Origin: Cymbomonas tetramitiformis
Taxonomy: Eukaryota; Chlorophyta; Pyramimonadophyceae; Pyramimonadales; Pyramimonadaceae
Length of the DNA: 64,000 nucleotides
Assembly: GCA_001247695.2 (NCBI GenBank)
Contig: LGRX02030584.1
Coordinates: forward strand, 1 to 64,000
Direction of reading: 5' to 3'
Shown here one piece after another: positions 63,283 through 64,000 of this stretch (position 1 is the stretch's first letter; each line of letters begins with the position of its first letter). Position numbers and translations under genes: made by a program. The notes under the pieces were generated by a model. The model did not search any database. It saw only the letters and a program-made list of their open reading frames with translations, and was not told the DNA's origin.

Positions 63283-63973
63283 CTGACCAGTAAATTAACA
63301 GGTTGAGCAACAGCTCCTCCAAATAGTTACTTCAAGTTAGAACAGCCTCCAAATGGGCAATATTCAAGTCTTATAGTTTCAAGTCGCGCAGTTCATATCT
63401 CTAATCGATCTGTCCCATGTCGGCTGGCATATCCTCATCTGCCACCTATACAAATCCTAATGAGAGAATCTGCATTTGGACAATCCTAATCAAGACAGTT
63501 GATTTCATTGTCCCTTGCTGATCTTTGCTTTCTTCCTACGAGGAGCCACGTCAAGCACTTCTTCTTCATCACTGTCACTGCTTATGGAGCATTTCAATTG
63601 AGTTATATACTCATGTGTCCAACATCTCGGATATTTCCTAGGTTGCCTCTTCGTCTCTTCAGACACCCCAGCCTTATTCTCACCCATTGAAGTCAATCCA
63701 GTATCTGACCCATAAGGTTTCTTTGGTGGTGCATGAACAGTCTCCATCACAGAGGCTGGGGCATCCTCAGATATGGCCTCAGACTCCTGCTCGGTGATAG
63801 GCGGATCCTCTGGCTGAACAGGTGAGGTCGGGGATGTGCCCTTTGGCACCCAGATAAGTTCACCCTTCTCATCCATGATCAATTGCAGTCCCAGTCTCTT
63901 CAACCTTCGAGCTTCAGCTTGTTCTTCAGCATCGTCAGCTACCAAGTCATCGAACTCGCTGACGTCATCCTCA
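63283..63973 (-). repeat. LTR, copy 3 (truncated 5' LTR)
   Basis: Matches the 3' half of the other two LTRs, including the C-terminal 140 codons of the embedded ORF (63505-63945), with one amino acid change seen. Broken at both ends. Confidence 0.88.
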
Positions 63974-64000
63974 TGCCTATTCTAAAAATATTACGGTGGG
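63974..64000. other. Unrelated flank
   Basis: The LTR match ends after GACGTCATCCTCA; the last 27 bases are unrelated AT-rich sequence. Confidence 0.6.

Larger units (their letters stand above)
54541..63973 (-). mobile_element. Large Ty3-like LTR element, copy 2, pol-complete
   Basis: Minus-strand order: truncated 5' LTR (63973-63283), pol (63282-55943), 3' LTR (55862-54541). Leader, gag and pol start are deleted: LTR sequence TTACTGGTCA joins directly to pol sequence equivalent to 52650 of copy 1. The 5' LTR stops at 63973, where unrelated AT-rich sequence begins. Copy 2 meets copy 1 tail to tail at about 54538. Confidence 0.88.

Noticed and set aside
1..64000. Bacterial or phage origin suggested by Dam-like and C5 methyltransferase domains
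   Set aside because: The domains are fused into retroelement polyproteins, and introns, chromodomain and PHD finger show a eukaryotic genome.

Overview
The window is nuclear DNA of a eukaryote, most likely a green alga (inference). Three things point that way. Host genes are split by short GT-AG introns. A plant-type chloroplast glutamyl endopeptidase gene lies at 8.5-11.0 kb. The rest is a dense mosaic of retroelements of the kinds known from algae: DIRS/PAT-like elements with tyrosine recombinases, and Ty3/gypsy chromoviruses. A plant-type CCCTAAA telomere-like tract also occurs at about 31.05 kb. No bacterial operon structure, rRNA or recognisable tRNA was seen.

Layout, left half. 1-8482 is a 29-bp minisatellite split by a PAT-like retroelement (62-7595, minus strand) that keeps the full A1-ORFs-B1-A2-B2 split direct repeat layout. 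This block lies directly upstream of the first visible exon of the glutamyl endopeptidase gene (six exons, 8518-11002, plus strand), so it probably fills one of that gene's introns. 12185-16643 is a TIR element with TA target duplication, itself interrupted by a 3.9-kb TTAA-flanked element (12510-16433). 17054-20726 carries exons of DUF3444-like and PHD-finger type, probably one regulatory or chromatin gene. 21.0-23.3 kb holds weak exons and tandem repeats. 23457-28471 is a second DIRS-like element (minus strand) whose tyrosine recombinase frame carries a Tudor-like domain; it is bracketed by inverted copies of a 135-bp coding-like arm.

Layout, right half. 28.7-37 kb is mostly low-information DNA with isolated exon-like stretches, an interstitial telomere-like tract and a 278-bp TA MITE. 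37.2-46.6 kb is a pile-up of fragments: a broken minus-strand gene, two copies of one Ty3 integrase (the second with an 85-bp intron-like insert), a chromodomain, a 3' LTR, and a DIRS element whose methyltransferase domain is interrupted by a 961-bp hAT element with a perfect 8-bp duplication. 47037-63973 holds two near-identical copies of one large Ty3-like element, facing each other. Its LTR contains a 347-codon ORF. Its Pol polyprotein runs protease, RT, RNase H, Dam-like methyltransferase, integrase, chromodomain and cytosine-5 methyltransferase.

How the genes work together: host genes are few and most coding DNA serves transposition. Tyrosine recombinases or DDE integrases insert cDNA. 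Several elements carry chromatin readers (chromodomain, Tudor-like) and DNA methyltransferase domains, which suggests that they interact with the host's epigenetic silencing. Many ORF starts are uncertain because of introns, frameshifts and non-ATG openings; exon borders are my reading from splice signals and protein similarity.
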